A DNA stretch of 58,279 bases from Saprospiraceae bacterium (GCA_016710625.1 JADJVK010000021.1:1-58279), one strand, 5' to 3'. Positions 18,901 through 27,526 are shown, numbered from the stretch's first letter. The notes: generated by a model not told the origin, from the sequence alone. Numbers and translations are program-made.

Positions 18901-21617
18901 AGGTTTCTGATGCAGGAACTTGGTCAATGTATGTTGTGAGAAATGGATGTAAATCTGAAACTTCTAATTCAACGATTATTAATGTTGGACCAAAACCAGA
19001 TGCAACATTTAGTGTAAATCCGAATCCAGGTTGTACAAATAGTTTGATACAACTGACAGCAGGAAATTTCCAAAATGTAACTTATATTTGGAGTGGTCCA
19101 ACCGCTCAGATTTCCCCTATATACAATCCACAAGTAAATCCAGTGCAAGGAACTTATTCTTTAATCATTATTACTTCAAGTGGTTGCTCTAATTTTTCAT
19201 CCCAGTTTATTGCTGTAAAGCCTGCTCCAGAAATTCTTAGCATCACCGATAATGCATTGAATTGTACCACTGGAGCTCAAGATATAAAATTGACACCTAC
19301 TGTAACAGGAGCATCAGGAGGTTATACTTTTGAATGGAGGAACCCACAAGGTGGTTTTATTTCATTAGATTCTGTATTGACGATTCCGAATGCAACCTTT
19401 GCGGATAAAGGATCCTATACACTTTATGTTACAGATAAATTATCAGGTTGTAAATCAAATGCAAAAACACATGTTCTTGATATCAGCCAAAAACCTTTCA
19501 CCCCTACTTTAGCCTTAGTGGGTACAGCAGTTTGTGAAGGGGATAATTTGCAATTAGATGTGAAAACATCCTACCCTTTAGGAGCAAATATTAAATATAA
19601 GTTTATTACACCTCAAGGAGTACAGATTAGAAATGTTCCTACTTACTTACTTACAGGTGTAAATACTAGTAATAATGGTAATTATTATGTAGTCGTTGAT
19701 ATTGATGGTTGTATTTCAGATACTTCTAATTTAGTAGTAGTAAAAACTACAGCAGTTCCTGCAAAACCGATTGCTACTTCTAATAGTCCAGTATGTAATG
19801 GAGATAGTTTGAAATTGTGCACTGCTCAAATTCCTACTGCTACTTATGAATGGTCAGGACCTAATTTTAATTCAACTTTGACTTGCCCAACTATTTATCC
19901 TGTTTCATCAGATAAATCAGGGATTTATAAATTGAGAGTGATTGTGAATGGTTGTGCATCGCCTTATTCGGATGATTTGAATGTTCAGGTATTACCATCG
20001 CCTCCATCACCAGCAGCAGTGGCAAATCCGCCATCACAGTGTATTAATCCGAACTCTACCATGACTTTATCAGTGACGCCTCCGGGTATTCCTGGTGCAA
20101 AATATATTTGGTATAATGCTTCTACAGATACAGTAATTGGTGGACCAACATCAGCTTTAAATTTGACAATATCCAATTTAACTGCTTATGGTAATGGAAT
20201 TAAAGATTTTTATGTAAGAGCTTTGGTAGGAGGATGTCAATCATTACCAACCATTGTTTCAACAACTTTCTATACTGTTCCAAATGATAAATCGTTTGCA
20301 GGCAATGATGTATATGTTTGTGAAGATCAGTTGTCAGCAAAACTGAGTGCTGTCCAACCATCCATTGGTAGCGGTTCTTGGTCTGTAATTACTGGTTCTG
20401 GATTAACAATAACCAATATCAATGATCCAAACACAACAGTGAATGGTATCATTCCAGGTGGTGTTTATACTTTAAGATGGTCATTATCGAATGGAGATTG
20501 TAAAGATTATTCTTCTGATGATGTCAAAATTATATCAAACTTCAATGTAGTTGCCAAAGCAGATTCATTGAATATTTGTAATGTTACTACAACTAGTTTG
20601 AGTGCCAAACCTGCACCAGCTGGTATCACTGGTACATGGTCTCAAGCACCTGGTCAAGCAGGTAGTGGAGTTGACATTGTCAATCCAAATGACCCGAAAT
20701 CGCAAGTTACAGGATTGAAACCAGGTAATACTTACTATTTCACTTGGACATTAGCAATTCCAGGTTGTAAAGATGCCTATGTTACAGTTGCTGTTGTGAA
20801 TGCAGAGTTACCAAATGAGTTTGCCTTTGCTGGAGCTGATTTCACTAAGTGTGCAAATGGAGTGATTGATTTGAAAGCAACTGCTCCAGTAATTGGAAAA
20901 GGAACTTGGACTTCTATTGACCCAACCATCCAGATCGTAAATCCTACTTTAGCAACAACAACAGCTTTAGCTCTAAGGGATGGTGAATATCAATTCGTAT
21001 GGTCAATTAGCAATAATGCATGTGGGGTTTATTCAAGAGATACTTTGAAAGTAAAATACAATTATATAGGTCAGGCAAATGATGATGGGGTGTACAATAT
21101 CAAATTTGATAGCCAGAGCATTTTAAAAGTAACTTTGAATGATATTTTACCAAATAATTGGAAAATTAATATTAAAGAAAATGCAACTCATGGTGCTTTG
21201 ACCTACAATGGAAATGGTGAATTTACCTATTTGCCCGGATTGTATGTTGGTTTAGATAGGTTCGTTTACGAGGTTTGTAGAGATGAGTGCCCGAACGAAT
21301 GTACTTCAGCAATCGTAACCTTAGCAGTTGGCGATGCTAGTGACTGTGAAATACCTACTGTAATTACGCCGAATGGGGATAATGTAAATGATGAATTCTT
21401 TGTTCCTTGTTTAGAATCTGGAAAATATCCAAACAATACAGTAATCATCTTTAATCAATGGGGTGATGAAGTATTTAGGGCTTCTCCTTATAATAGTACC
21501 AACAGATGGAAAGGAACTTATGATGGACAAGATTTACCAGCATCTACCTATTTCTTTGTTGTTACCTACGGTAATGGAGAGACACCAAAATCTGGATTTA
21601 TAATGTTGGAAAGATAA
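12981..21617 (+). CDS. Giant multi-domain surface protein with type B T9SS sorting domain
   Basis: 2878 residues. A Sec signal peptide (FLLFCLSLPFSLFSQ) is followed by many HYR-like beta-sandwich repeats, about residues 160-1670, recognisable by 'D..P.....P.d.tveC', 'A.DNC' and 'RTWTATD.CGN'. Then come Ig/PKD-like repeats to about 2690, with 'G.Y.l.V....GC' endings and 'YnWsGP' starts, a cadherin-like module (ANDDGVYNIKF), and a terminal ~90-residue type B sorting domain (ITPNGDNVNDEFFVP, IFNQWGDEVF, GTYDGQDLPASTYFFVV, GFIMLER). Type B domains direct cargo through T9SS to the cell surface or medium. Two copies of a further domain lie within the HYR part (about 1137-1273 and 1373-1527). It is probably an adhesin or gliding/biofilm matrix protein and heads an operon with PorP/SprF and OmpA proteins. 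Confidence 0.9.
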   Translation: MKNRFTKIYFISFLLFCLSLPFSLFSQCGSDITFTDTRGTDTVLVGNDCRVVLNISHVPTLSGYSYPPGGTGGINEKGKYSLIGFDGGPKDTLIVKPSGTPCFIGEFKIVSILNVTTGNMIQSGDTIPAGNTIKISYLAKNSGGTMKEYGLFRVIVDKTNPVFTVTPPAALTASCALPAPSNVEASDNCSSGSNLQITMNDTGNWSVCSGGTVLRTWTATDSAGNSAQVSQTITMLADTSAPVITGFPVSLSVSCDAADYSAWLNTQRAAFQATDNCNGLKLSDNAPTTFSNTCGSVEVTFTATDTCGKTASVKVTYTTYDNLKPTITIPAKDTIRICDGGDPLKDLDDWLNAHGGAVATDNCGTVSWSYFPSNPNIGGCSGNQGSVVNFVAKDICGNTDTTRASFTITDINPPNITVGAQNKLVECNGSGNTTDFSNWIAARAGSMASDVCTPSGAIKLTLQVNGSTVDEAGARAALDASIAGGCKDNVVIGGITFNNIIGQVKVMFAYTDLCGNVSTTDAIFAIRDTLNPTFSVFASDLKIECDTVPTVNQAFQDWYNNRGGALAIDGCSNVTYRTVPDLTTALANLAASQATSCGNTGSVAVSFYAIDGCGNETPTPTTATFSIVDNMSPKINPTSSDLVVECDNAPNINNSKLQNWLNNNGGASASDPCGSINWVGYNWTDNLGNSGNKSNPPVAPSNNCSYQVTVTFIVADECGNQSTTNSKFQLKDIVAPILVGLPSDITVECDAVPTKANVSATDNCATTVNVFYQEVKEGGNCLDNYKLIRTWTATDDCGNTTTGTQVITIIDTKNPVLIGVPANITVECDAIPDPAVPTATDNCDLNVSIEYSQGSTQNGDVNNCGHYNYTLTRTWKATDNCGNTAQQSQVITVKDTKAPTFTLPADVTVECTASTDPLDTGVPTNSTDNCGPLNINHTDSKVNGSCENNYTIQRTWTATDICGNVSTATQNIVVVDTKVPVITASAQDKTIDCTTDGVAEAAFAVWVSQFGGATFTDNCGIGTVFAAVPGTYNPATINLNNPATFPQNAGGLNAASCPSPISGIYRFEKVDFVIVDKCNNVSVTSATFYVADNTPPLFNSCPKDITVSNDPGNCAANVVLLPPSISDGCSNGSSVYADSIIRLVPAFPNSEEIPVGNLNYMFNVPSPPISATTAATFRILLNNIDAEEATEFYNIFAEDGSSLGQTVNTPTQCGNSETIITLTATQINTWAADGLIKFQLVPNIPATLPGRYAINPICPNGNVKAVLTYGTTSVTGISYQYSVDGGTKITVSPIAATTTNLSVGSHTITYYATDCAGNSATCSSIVVVKDTESPIVLCPSNINIFTPIDSCAKTLPLGLPNIIDNCGLATYTQTQPNNLADALLTFTYNPNLIEYLADNKTFNFNGLTANAYGSSVTLSLNLIGDVESAGEYFTILAEDNSVIGTTEVGQPNVIAGNCNSPSIINFSIPTATFNQWAKDGIVTFRAISNISFAVPPSIPGRGINPCNNSVTANGQNDGSSKLTATISYNPIFIDYYTTGATVTPTTSFPTPSFDPKVTFNSGTTNVFYIVPDGVGNKDTCSYNVTITDNVPPVAKCNNNTFVFVNASGQNDTIKGNQINAGSYDNCGIVSYSVSPNLFNCNQIGTITTVTMTVTDAAGLTSQCTSTIKIDIASPKPSYAVLCNKDTVKLFANPPGFGTSFKYKWTGPSNFSSSDQNPKFAGGISGTYTVEIEGFSGCKATGSVQVIIDAQNNVPTITALNTPICNNSPLVLSTQTYFGNNVNYKWYKGIPNSGTLLSTTNTPTYSINNPVSGNYYVIVEIDSCVTNPSIPVSVVVYTSPLAITFNDTIKICEGVLFTLGTNNLGSGYTYNWSGPDGFSSTSPNPPSIVASPYNSGTYTLLVTSPNGCVSNPGYTTVVVTPRPEKPILSSNGFVCVGDSIVLICNITNADTYHWIRPDFTEIVTLTPKLTIFNAKVSDAGTWSMYVVRNGCKSETSNSTIINVGPKPDATFSVNPNPGCTNSLIQLTAGNFQNVTYIWSGPTAQISPIYNPQVNPVQGTYSLIIITSSGCSNFSSQFIAVKPAPEILSITDNALNCTTGAQDIKLTPTVTGASGGYTFEWRNPQGGFISLDSVLTIPNATFADKGSYTLYVTDKLSGCKSNAKTHVLDISQKPFTPTLALVGTAVCEGDNLQLDVKTSYPLGANIKYKFITPQGVQIRNVPTYLLTGVNTSNNGNYYVVVDIDGCISDTSNLVVVKTTAVPAKPIATSNSPVCNGDSLKLCTAQIPTATYEWSGPNFNSTLTCPTIYPVSSDKSGIYKLRVIVNGCASPYSDDLNVQVLPSPPSPAAVANPPSQCINPNSTMTLSVTPPGIPGAKYIWYNASTDTVIGGPTSALNLTISNLTAYGNGIKDFYVRALVGGCQSLPTIVSTTFYTVPNDKSFAGNDVYVCEDQLSAKLSAVQPSIGSGSWSVITGSGLTITNINDPNTTVNGIIPGGVYTLRWSLSNGDCKDYSSDDVKIISNFNVVAKADSLNICNVTTTSLSAKPAPAGITGTWSQAPGQAGSGVDIVNPNDPKSQVTGLKPGNTYYFTWTLAIPGCKDAYVTVAVVNAELPNEFAFAGADFTKCANGVIDLKATAPVIGKGTWTSIDPTIQIVNPTLATTTALALRDGEYQFVWSISNNACGVYSRDTLKVKYNYIGQANDDGVYNIKFDSQSILKVTLNDILPNNWKINIKENATHGALTYNGNGEFTYLPGLYVGLDRFVYEVCRDECPNECTSAIVTLAVGDASDCEIPTVITPNGDNVNDEFFVPCLESGKYPNNTVIIFNQWGDEVFRASPYNSTNRWKGTYDGQDLPASTYFFVVTYGNGETPKSGFIMLER

Positions 21618-21650
21618 TTCAATGATAAACATATTTAAAATAATCTTTAG

Positions 21651-22613
21651 ATGAAAAATATTATGCGATCAATAATTTTAGGCTTTTTTGTATTTGTTTC
21701 TACTGTTTTAGTTGCTCAGCAAGAACAACAATATACTCAGTTTATGTATAACAAACTTGGGTTGAATCCAGGATATGCAGGGAGTACAGATGCAGGATGC
21801 CTAACAGCAATTTATAGGAAGCAATGGATTGGCTTAGATGGCTCACCATCGACTCAAATGTTGAGCTATAATACCCCTATGCTCAATAAGAGAGTAGGGG
21901 TAGGATTGAGTTTATTAAGAAATTCAATTGGTATTGAAAATAGAATAACTTTAGAAGGTACTTATGCCTATCGAATTCAAGTTGGTAGAGGTACTTTAGG
22001 TATTGGAATTATGGCTTCAGTTCGTCGCCGTGCAGTTGATTGGGCGGACCCAAGATTGAAAGGGACTCAACCAATTGGTGCAGACAATGGTATTACGGGT
22101 GGTTTCCAAAGTAAATGGTTATTCAATGTTGGAGTAGGAGCCTATTATGCTACCAACAGATTTTATGTGGGAGCATCTTTACCAAGAATGTTAAACAACA
22201 ATATTGATTTTTCTGAAATTGGAAATGTTTTGAGTAAGGAAGTCAACCACGGATATTTAATGTCTGGATTGATGATCAATGTAAATGATAAAATTAAGTT
22301 GCAGCCGCAATTATTGATTAAATATGCCAAAAACTCACCACTAGATTTTGATGCTAACTTGATGGCAATATTTTTAGATAAATTTAATGTTGGAGCAACT
22401 TATAGAGCAGGCGGATCGAAGGAAGTAGGAATTGGAGAGTCAATTGATGTTATTGCTGGTGCACAACTTACGAATAATTTGATGTTTGCATTATCGTATG
22501 ATTTCACACTTTCCGACATCAAATCATATTCAAATGGAAGTGTGGAAGCTATTTTAAGATATTGTTTAGGCAAATCTGAGGGCAAAGAATTTGTGAACCC
22601 TAGATTTTTCTAA
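21651..22613 (+). CDS. PorP/SprF-family type IX secretion outer-membrane protein
   Basis: 320 residues with a signal peptide (LGFFVFVSTVLVAQ) and the family opening QQYTQFMYNKLGLNPGYAGS, then a transmembrane beta-barrel pattern ending in a C-terminal Phe (NPRFF). PorP/SprF proteins sit in the outer membrane and attach type B T9SS cargo; they are commonly encoded right after a large type B CTD protein, as here (33 bases downstream). Conserved GTYAYRI.. and NVGVGAYY segments fit. It is probably the dedicated surface anchor of the 2878-residue protein. Confidence 0.9.
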   Translation: MKNIMRSIILGFFVFVSTVLVAQQEQQYTQFMYNKLGLNPGYAGSTDAGCLTAIYRKQWIGLDGSPSTQMLSYNTPMLNKRVGVGLSLLRNSIGIENRITLEGTYAYRIQVGRGTLGIGIMASVRRRAVDWADPRLKGTQPIGADNGITGGFQSKWLFNVGVGAYYATNRFYVGASLPRMLNNNIDFSEIGNVLSKEVNHGYLMSGLMINVNDKIKLQPQLLIKYAKNSPLDFDANLMAIFLDKFNVGATYRAGGSKEVGIGESIDVIAGAQLTNNLMFALSYDFTLSDIKSYSNGSVEAILRYCLGKSEGKEFVNPRFF

Positions 22614-22644
22614 AAAGTATTTTAATGGCATTTAATCAAAATAA

Positions 22645-24699
22645 ATGATGAACAACAAATACATATTAATCTGTCTAATATATTTTTTGAACTTTAGCCT
22701 TTTTGCTCAGCAAAATGCAAACACTAAATCCTTAGACAAATTAGCTTATAATTCTAGTGTAGTTATCAAAAATTGTAATGCAATCAATAGTGACAAACTA
22801 GAGTTTTCACCCATGTTTTACCAAACTGGAATCGTTTATGTTTCTACTAGGGCAAATGGGGAGATAGATCCGAAAACAGGTCTTCCATTTTTCGAATTAT
22901 TTTATGCAGATACTGATAGAAATGGCATTCCATTAAAACCTGAGCCTTTTTCATTAGAGATCAATTCAAATGTGCATGAAGGACCGGTAAGTTTTAGTAG
23001 AAACGGGGATCAAATTTTCTTTTCAAGGAATAATTTGAAAAATGGTGTTACCAAAGCTGATCAATTGCATCGAATTGGGATGAAAGTATATTCGGCTTCG
23101 AGAGGACAATATGATTGGGAAAACATAGTCGATTTGCCATTTAATAGTGACCAATACACTGTTTTTCACCCATCCTTATCTCCTGATGGTTTCAAATTAT
23201 ATTTTTCATCCAATATGCCAGGTGGCTATGGTGGCTATGATATCTATGTATGTGAAAAGCTAGGAGATACTTGGGGAAAGCCAGTCAATTTGGGTCCAAA
23301 TGTAAATACAGATAAAAAAGAGGCTTTTCCTTTCATACATGAAAGTGGTACTTTGTTTTTTACCTCTGATGGTCATAAAGATAATTTGGGTGGGTTAGAT
23401 TTATATTCATCTACAACGGATAGTGACGGAAATTTTATGCCTGCTGAGAACATGGGAGAGCAATTTAACTCTAATAAAGATGATTTAGGACTAATCCTGA
23501 ATACGGATGGCACGAGAGGCTATTTTACTAGTGATAGAACAGGAGGTTTTGGGAAAGATGATATTTACTTTTTCGAAGTAAAAGAGGGTTTGAATGGAAC
23601 ATCAGTTCCTTTAGATGGCATCGTGAAAGTTTATGATGAAGTGACTAAAAAACCTCTCGAAGGAGTTTCTATAAAATTATTGGAAGGATCACCAGATGGA
23701 TTGACATCAAATGGAGAATTGTACGATGTGATGTTGATGCCAACGGATGGTTCAAAAGATTTATCTTTAAAATTAGTTAAAAAGAGTAATTCAGCTTTAA
23801 ATAATCCTGATAAAAAAACGGATCAAGAAGGTGGTGCAACTTTTGGTTTGAAAAGCAATAAGCAATATGTTCTGTTAGTCGCTCAAAAAGGATATGAAAA
23901 TGAGGAGTTGGTACTATCAACAATTGGAAAAAAAGAAAGCCCAATTATTACTGAGGTATATTTGAAAAGAAAAACTTGTGCAGATGTTACAGGTATCATA
24001 AAAATGGCTAAAAGTGGTATTGTTGTTTCAAATGCTTTGGTTAAAATCACAAATAATTGCACAAAAGAGGTAATTACGACTAGAACAAATGCGGATGGAG
24101 TATATAACACCTGTTTGAAAGATGGTTGCGATTATACTATTTCAGCAGAAAAAGAAGGATTCGAGCCATCTAAGAACGCAAAAACGCCAAAAGTTGTAAA
24201 AGATTTTACTCAAATCTATAATGTAAACCTTGATTTAAATCCTATTAATGGAAGAGGTGGAAATGCAATTCCTACAGGAACTGTTATCGTTCTTGAGAAT
24301 ATATATTACGACTTTGGAAAATGGAATATTAGAGCTGGGGCAGCTAGAGAGTTGGATGCACTATCTGCTTTAATGAAGAAGTATCCAAGTATGGAAATCG
24401 AATTATCCTCTCATACGGATAGTCGAGGAAGTGATGAATTCAATAAAGAACTTTCTGTGAAAAGAGCAGATGCAGCACATAGATATTTAGTCGCTAGAGG
24501 TGTTGATTCTAAAAGAATCAAACCATTGGGAATGGGAGAGGCTCTAATCAGAAATAAATGTAAAGATGGTGTGGAATGTTCTGAAGAGGAGCATCAATAC
24601 AATAGAAGAACAGAAATAAAAATCATCCGAATAGATGAACCAGTTTCGATAAAATACGAAGACAAAGGTCCAGAAGTAATAGATAGGAAAAAAGATTAA
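22645..24699 (+). CDS. PD40-repeat/OmpA-family protein (PorE-like)
   Basis: 684 residues: signal peptide (ILICLIYFLNFSLFAQ); WD40-like PD40 propeller repeats at about 50-320 (LSPDGFKLYFSSNMPGG, ESGTLFFTSDGHKDN, NTDGTRGYFTSDRTGGFG); two carboxypeptidase-regulatory-like modules (about 325-545); and a C-terminal OmpA peptidoglycan-binding domain (IELSSHTDSRGSDEFNKELS, KRADAAHRYLVARGVD, NRRTEIKII). The layout matches PorE-type T9SS proteins that link the outer-membrane complex to peptidoglycan. It starts 31 bases after the PorP/SprF gene, and an intrinsic terminator follows its stop, closing the operon. Confidence 0.88.
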   Translation: MMNNKYILICLIYFLNFSLFAQQNANTKSLDKLAYNSSVVIKNCNAINSDKLEFSPMFYQTGIVYVSTRANGEIDPKTGLPFFELFYADTDRNGIPLKPEPFSLEINSNVHEGPVSFSRNGDQIFFSRNNLKNGVTKADQLHRIGMKVYSASRGQYDWENIVDLPFNSDQYTVFHPSLSPDGFKLYFSSNMPGGYGGYDIYVCEKLGDTWGKPVNLGPNVNTDKKEAFPFIHESGTLFFTSDGHKDNLGGLDLYSSTTDSDGNFMPAENMGEQFNSNKDDLGLILNTDGTRGYFTSDRTGGFGKDDIYFFEVKEGLNGTSVPLDGIVKVYDEVTKKPLEGVSIKLLEGSPDGLTSNGELYDVMLMPTDGSKDLSLKLVKKSNSALNNPDKKTDQEGGATFGLKSNKQYVLLVAQKGYENEELVLSTIGKKESPIITEVYLKRKTCADVTGIIKMAKSGIVVSNALVKITNNCTKEVITTRTNADGVYNTCLKDGCDYTISAEKEGFEPSKNAKTPKVVKDFTQIYNVNLDLNPINGRGGNAIPTGTVIVLENIYYDFGKWNIRAGAARELDALSALMKKYPSMEIELSSHTDSRGSDEFNKELSVKRADAAHRYLVARGVDSKRIKPLGMGEALIRNKCKDGVECSEEEHQYNRRTEIKIIRIDEPVSIKYEDKGPEVIDRKKD

Positions 24700-24739
24700 A
24701 AAAAGGGTCGTGATGAATTTTCATCACGACCCTTTTTTA
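24699..24739. terminator. Strong bidirectional intrinsic terminator
   Basis: Stem GGGTCGTGATGA (24705-24716) and TCATCACGACCC (24721-24732) with a 4-base loop, flanked by an A-run on the left and a T-run on the right, so it can stop both the OmpA operon and the convergent gene at 24762-26240. Confidence 0.9.
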
Positions 24740-24761
24740 TTTAAATACAATCGGTTTTTTC

Positions 24762-26240
24762 TTAAAATTTGAAACCAATAGTAGCAACTATATTACTCTT
24801 TGTGAATTTTCTTTCTACAAATTGTTGAACAGAGCTTCCAGTAGTATAAGGAATATAACCATCAGAATTCAAGCTATATTGATAGCCCAAATCTAAAAAC
24901 ATTACATCACCTCTCAATCCTATTCCACCTGAAATTATCGTTCTAGCACCACTAGTGGAATTAGCAAATGGACTGCCATAAAGTGCATAGCCACCTCTAA
25001 TTCTAAAAATGTCAACAGCATATTCTGCACCTACTTTGATATTGATTGCACCTTTATAGCTATTTGTAATTTCATTGTTGACATCTCTTTCATATTGTTT
25101 TTCGCTATCTGTATTTGCAAAAGTAAAATTAGAAGAGCTATAATCTAAATATTCAACTTCAGCACTAATAAATCCAGACTTGCCAAAAACTGCTCCGATA
25201 CTTCCTTGTGCTTTCCAAGGCGTATTCAAATGGTATTCATAATTACCATCTGGAGAACTAGCTGTCGAAGAAATATTTTGCCCAGTTGAGCCTAAGTAGC
25301 TATAGGTTAATTTTTTCGAATAGTTATCTTGTAAGCTATAAGCTGTTGGTGTATGTAAAGCAGCTCCAAAACGGAACATTTTATTCAATTTATAGATTAC
25401 TCCTAATTTCAAATTAATTCCTACTCCATTCGTATTCAAATATTCATCAAAAGTCAATGAATTAAAAGGAGTTGCCAATCCATCATTAGTTTCTTTATAT
25501 GTTTTATTTTCTGTAAAACTTAATATTGGCACCCCAACAGATACCCCTAAAAGCCATTTCTCTTTATAATTTCCTGCTAATGAAAAAGATAAATCATTGA
25601 TCGAGCCTTTTGTGCTGATAGTTTGATTCTTTTTCAATAAGTCATTTTTGATTTTGTCAAAATCGTTGACATATAAATTCTGGACTGTGTCCAATATTAA
25701 AGCATTTGCATCGAAAGCTAAATCAACAAAATAAGGGTCAGTTATATTAGCATTTGCTTGCTCAACAAATTTATCCGTTATAGATCCTCTCGATTTTCCA
25801 TCATAGAATTGAACAGTTTTATAATTTGCAATACAATTCGTTCCTACTGCAAAATTGACATTTGACCATTTTTTATTGGATGGCTTTTTAGAAATTACCA
25901 AACCAATATTAGATAATCCAAAGGAACTGCCTTTGTCTAAAATTTCATTATTAGTAGTATAGCTACTAGTTAATTTTGACTTTGTATTCACTTTTAGATA
26001 ACCAGGAGTAATCGTAAACTCTGATTTCCTGAAGGTAGCTAATCCAGCAGGGTTGCTACTGACAGTTGCAAAATCACCTCCTAAAGCTCCAATTGCTCCA
26101 CCAATTGACATTGTTCGGGCTGTACCTCCTGCTTCTGTGGATGAAAATCGCAATGCATCATATGCTGTCTGTGCAGTTGCAAAATTTGAGATTAATATTA
26201 AGCTAAAAATTATTTGAATTAAGTTATTTCGGTTTTTCAT
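24762..26240 (-). CDS. OmpP1/FadL-like outer-membrane transport protein
   Basis: 492 residues from the ATG at 26240, where a signal peptide begins (LIQIIFSLILISNFATAQ). The next block, TARTMSIGGAIGALGGDFA and SSNPAGLATFRKSEF, is the characteristic N-terminal hatch of the OMPP1/FadL/TodX family of hydrophobic-substrate channels, followed by barrel strands and a C-terminal aromatic strand (IVATIGFKF). A longer in-frame start at 26303 exists but would read through the terminator hairpin at 26256-26301, so I reject it. Substrate unknown; fatty acids or other hydrophobic compounds are typical. Confidence 0.85.
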   Translation of the reverse strand: MKNRNNLIQIIFSLILISNFATAQTAYDALRFSSTEAGGTARTMSIGGAIGALGGDFATVSSNPAGLATFRKSEFTITPGYLKVNTKSKLTSSYTTNNEILDKGSSFGLSNIGLVISKKPSNKKWSNVNFAVGTNCIANYKTVQFYDGKSRGSITDKFVEQANANITDPYFVDLAFDANALILDTVQNLYVNDFDKIKNDLLKKNQTISTKGSINDLSFSLAGNYKEKWLLGVSVGVPILSFTENKTYKETNDGLATPFNSLTFDEYLNTNGVGINLKLGVIYKLNKMFRFGAALHTPTAYSLQDNYSKKLTYSYLGSTGQNISSTASSPDGNYEYHLNTPWKAQGSIGAVFGKSGFISAEVEYLDYSSSNFTFANTDSEKQYERDVNNEITNSYKGAINIKVGAEYAVDIFRIRGGYALYGSPFANSTSGARTIISGGIGLRGDVMFLDLGYQYSLNSDGYIPYTTGSSVQQFVERKFTKSNIVATIGFKF

Positions 26241-26255
26241 ACTGATTTTTTTACA

Positions 26256-26301
26256 ATAAAAAAGTGGGTGGACAGTGGCATCACCAACTGCCACCCACTT
26301 C
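26256..26301 (-). terminator. Intrinsic terminator after the Tyr/Gly-rich gene
   Basis: AAGTGGGTGG (26262-26271) pairs with CCACCCACTT (26291-26300), with inner pairing CAGT/ACTG. On the minus strand the hairpin is followed by TTTTATT. It separates the gene at 26333-27526 from the OmpP1-like gene. Confidence 0.75.
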
Positions 26302-26332
26302 AACTATTAAAATTTAAAATATTTTTATTAAA

Positions 26333-27526
26333 CTATCTTCCACCTCTTCTTCCGCCGCCGCCACCGCCGCCGCTACTTCTTGAAGGAGCAGAATCATTGC
26401 TTCTTGAAGGTGCAGACTCAAAACTTCTAGAAGGACTACTTTGTTGTTGTCTTGGAGAAGAATCGAATGATCTACTTGGTGCAGGCTCACTTCTCGGTGT
26501 TTGATAACTTCTAGAAGGTTGTTCTTGTCTAGGCGTTTCATAACTCCTGACTGTATTTGTTCTTTCCTGTCTAGGGTTGTTGTTATATTGAGTAGGCTGT
26601 CTATCAGAATTATCCGATTGATATCTACTTGGCTTCTCTTCAGCTACTCTACTAGGCCTACTTGGTGTTGGGTTATTTGTAGTAGAAGGTATTGTATTGT
26701 CATTCGGATTTACTCTTACTGCCCTTGTTGGTCTTGTTGGATTTTCTACCGTATTTGATCTAGGACTTAATCCATTCGTATTTGGATTTTCATCTGGAAT
26801 ATTTGAAGGTGTTCCACCTATTTTCCCCCCAGTTCTAACATTTTTAGGATTTGGAGATGTAGCAGTTGCACCATTTGTTCTAGGTCCATATAAAGTGTTT
26901 TTAGCTGGAGTATTATTATCATAATAATGACCACCACCATAATATCCACCATTATTCCAGCCCCAACCATTATTGTAATAATTATTGTATCCATAATAAC
27001 CACCCCAATACGGGCTATTGTAACCCCAACCGCCGCCATACCAGCTATTCCATGGATTATAATTCCAACTATTGTAACCGCAGTGCCAATTATTATAACC
27101 ATATCCCCAGTTGTTATATCCATAATTCCAGTTATTATAACCGTAGTTCCAACCAAAGCCGCTATTAATTATAATAGTTGTTCCATTATTTGTCCAAAAT
27201 GGGTCATAATAATTATAGTCTGTATAAGCAGGAGAATAATAATTGAAACCCATGTAAGGAGAGTGAAATCTTCTTAATCTTGTTGTATAATAATAATTAT
27301 CATCTTCATCATAATAATTATTGTTGGTGATGTAAGTATTACCATTTTCATCTGTATTGGATGTAGTGGTAGTTTTGTTTGGTCGAGTAGATGAAGGTAC
27401 AAAATCATCATAAACTACTGCAACATTATCTGTTTCAGGATCATAATACAAATCGTCAAATTGAGCTTGAAGGGAAAATGAAGATCCCAAAACTAAAGCG
27501 ATTGAAAAAAGTTTATTCCATTTCAT
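26333..27526 (-). CDS. Secreted Tyr/Asn/Gly-rich low-complexity protein
   Basis: 397 residues. Signal peptide (LFSIALVLGSSFSLQAQ); an acidic stretch (DDLYYDPETDNVAVVYDD, about 23-40); an aromatic block of WNYGYNN-type repeats (about 120-225); and a C-terminal disordered region rich in Pro, Arg, Ser and Gln (RPSRVAEEKPSR, PSRSFESAPSR) ending in a glycine/arginine tail (SSGGGGGGGRRGG). Bacteroidota proteins of this composition are often mis-annotated 'vitellogenin II precursor'. No enzyme motif. It may be a surface or matrix protein. A terminator follows, and its promoter region is divergent from proS. Confidence 0.7.
   Translation of the reverse strand: MKWNKLFSIALVLGSSFSLQAQFDDLYYDPETDNVAVVYDDFVPSSTRPNKTTTTSNTDENGNTYITNNNYYDEDDNYYYTTRLRRFHSPYMGFNYYSPAYTDYNYYDPFWTNNGTTIIINSGFGWNYGYNNWNYGYNNWGYGYNNWHCGYNSWNYNPWNSWYGGGWGYNSPYWGGYYGYNNYYNNGWGWNNGGYYGGGHYYDNNTPAKNTLYGPRTNGATATSPNPKNVRTGGKIGGTPSNIPDENPNTNGLSPRSNTVENPTRPTRAVRVNPNDNTIPSTTNNPTPSRPSRVAEEKPSRYQSDNSDRQPTQYNNNPRQERTNTVRSYETPRQEQPSRSYQTPRSEPAPSRSFDSSPRQQQSSPSRSFESAPSRSNDSAPSRSSGGGGGGGRRGGR

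Noticed and set aside
26241..26303. N-terminal extension of the OmpP1-like protein to a start at 26303
   Set aside because: It would encode the terminator hairpin at 26256-26301 and place 21 residues before a normal signal peptide; the ATG at 26240 is the better start.
26268..27277. Several plus-strand and alternate-frame reading frames with Leu/Pro-, Ile/Thr- or Ile/Gly-rich translations
   Set aside because: They are antisense or off-frame readings of the Tyr/Asn/Gly-rich and Ser/Arg-rich repeats of the minus-strand gene at 26333-27526; composition follows from the repeat codons.
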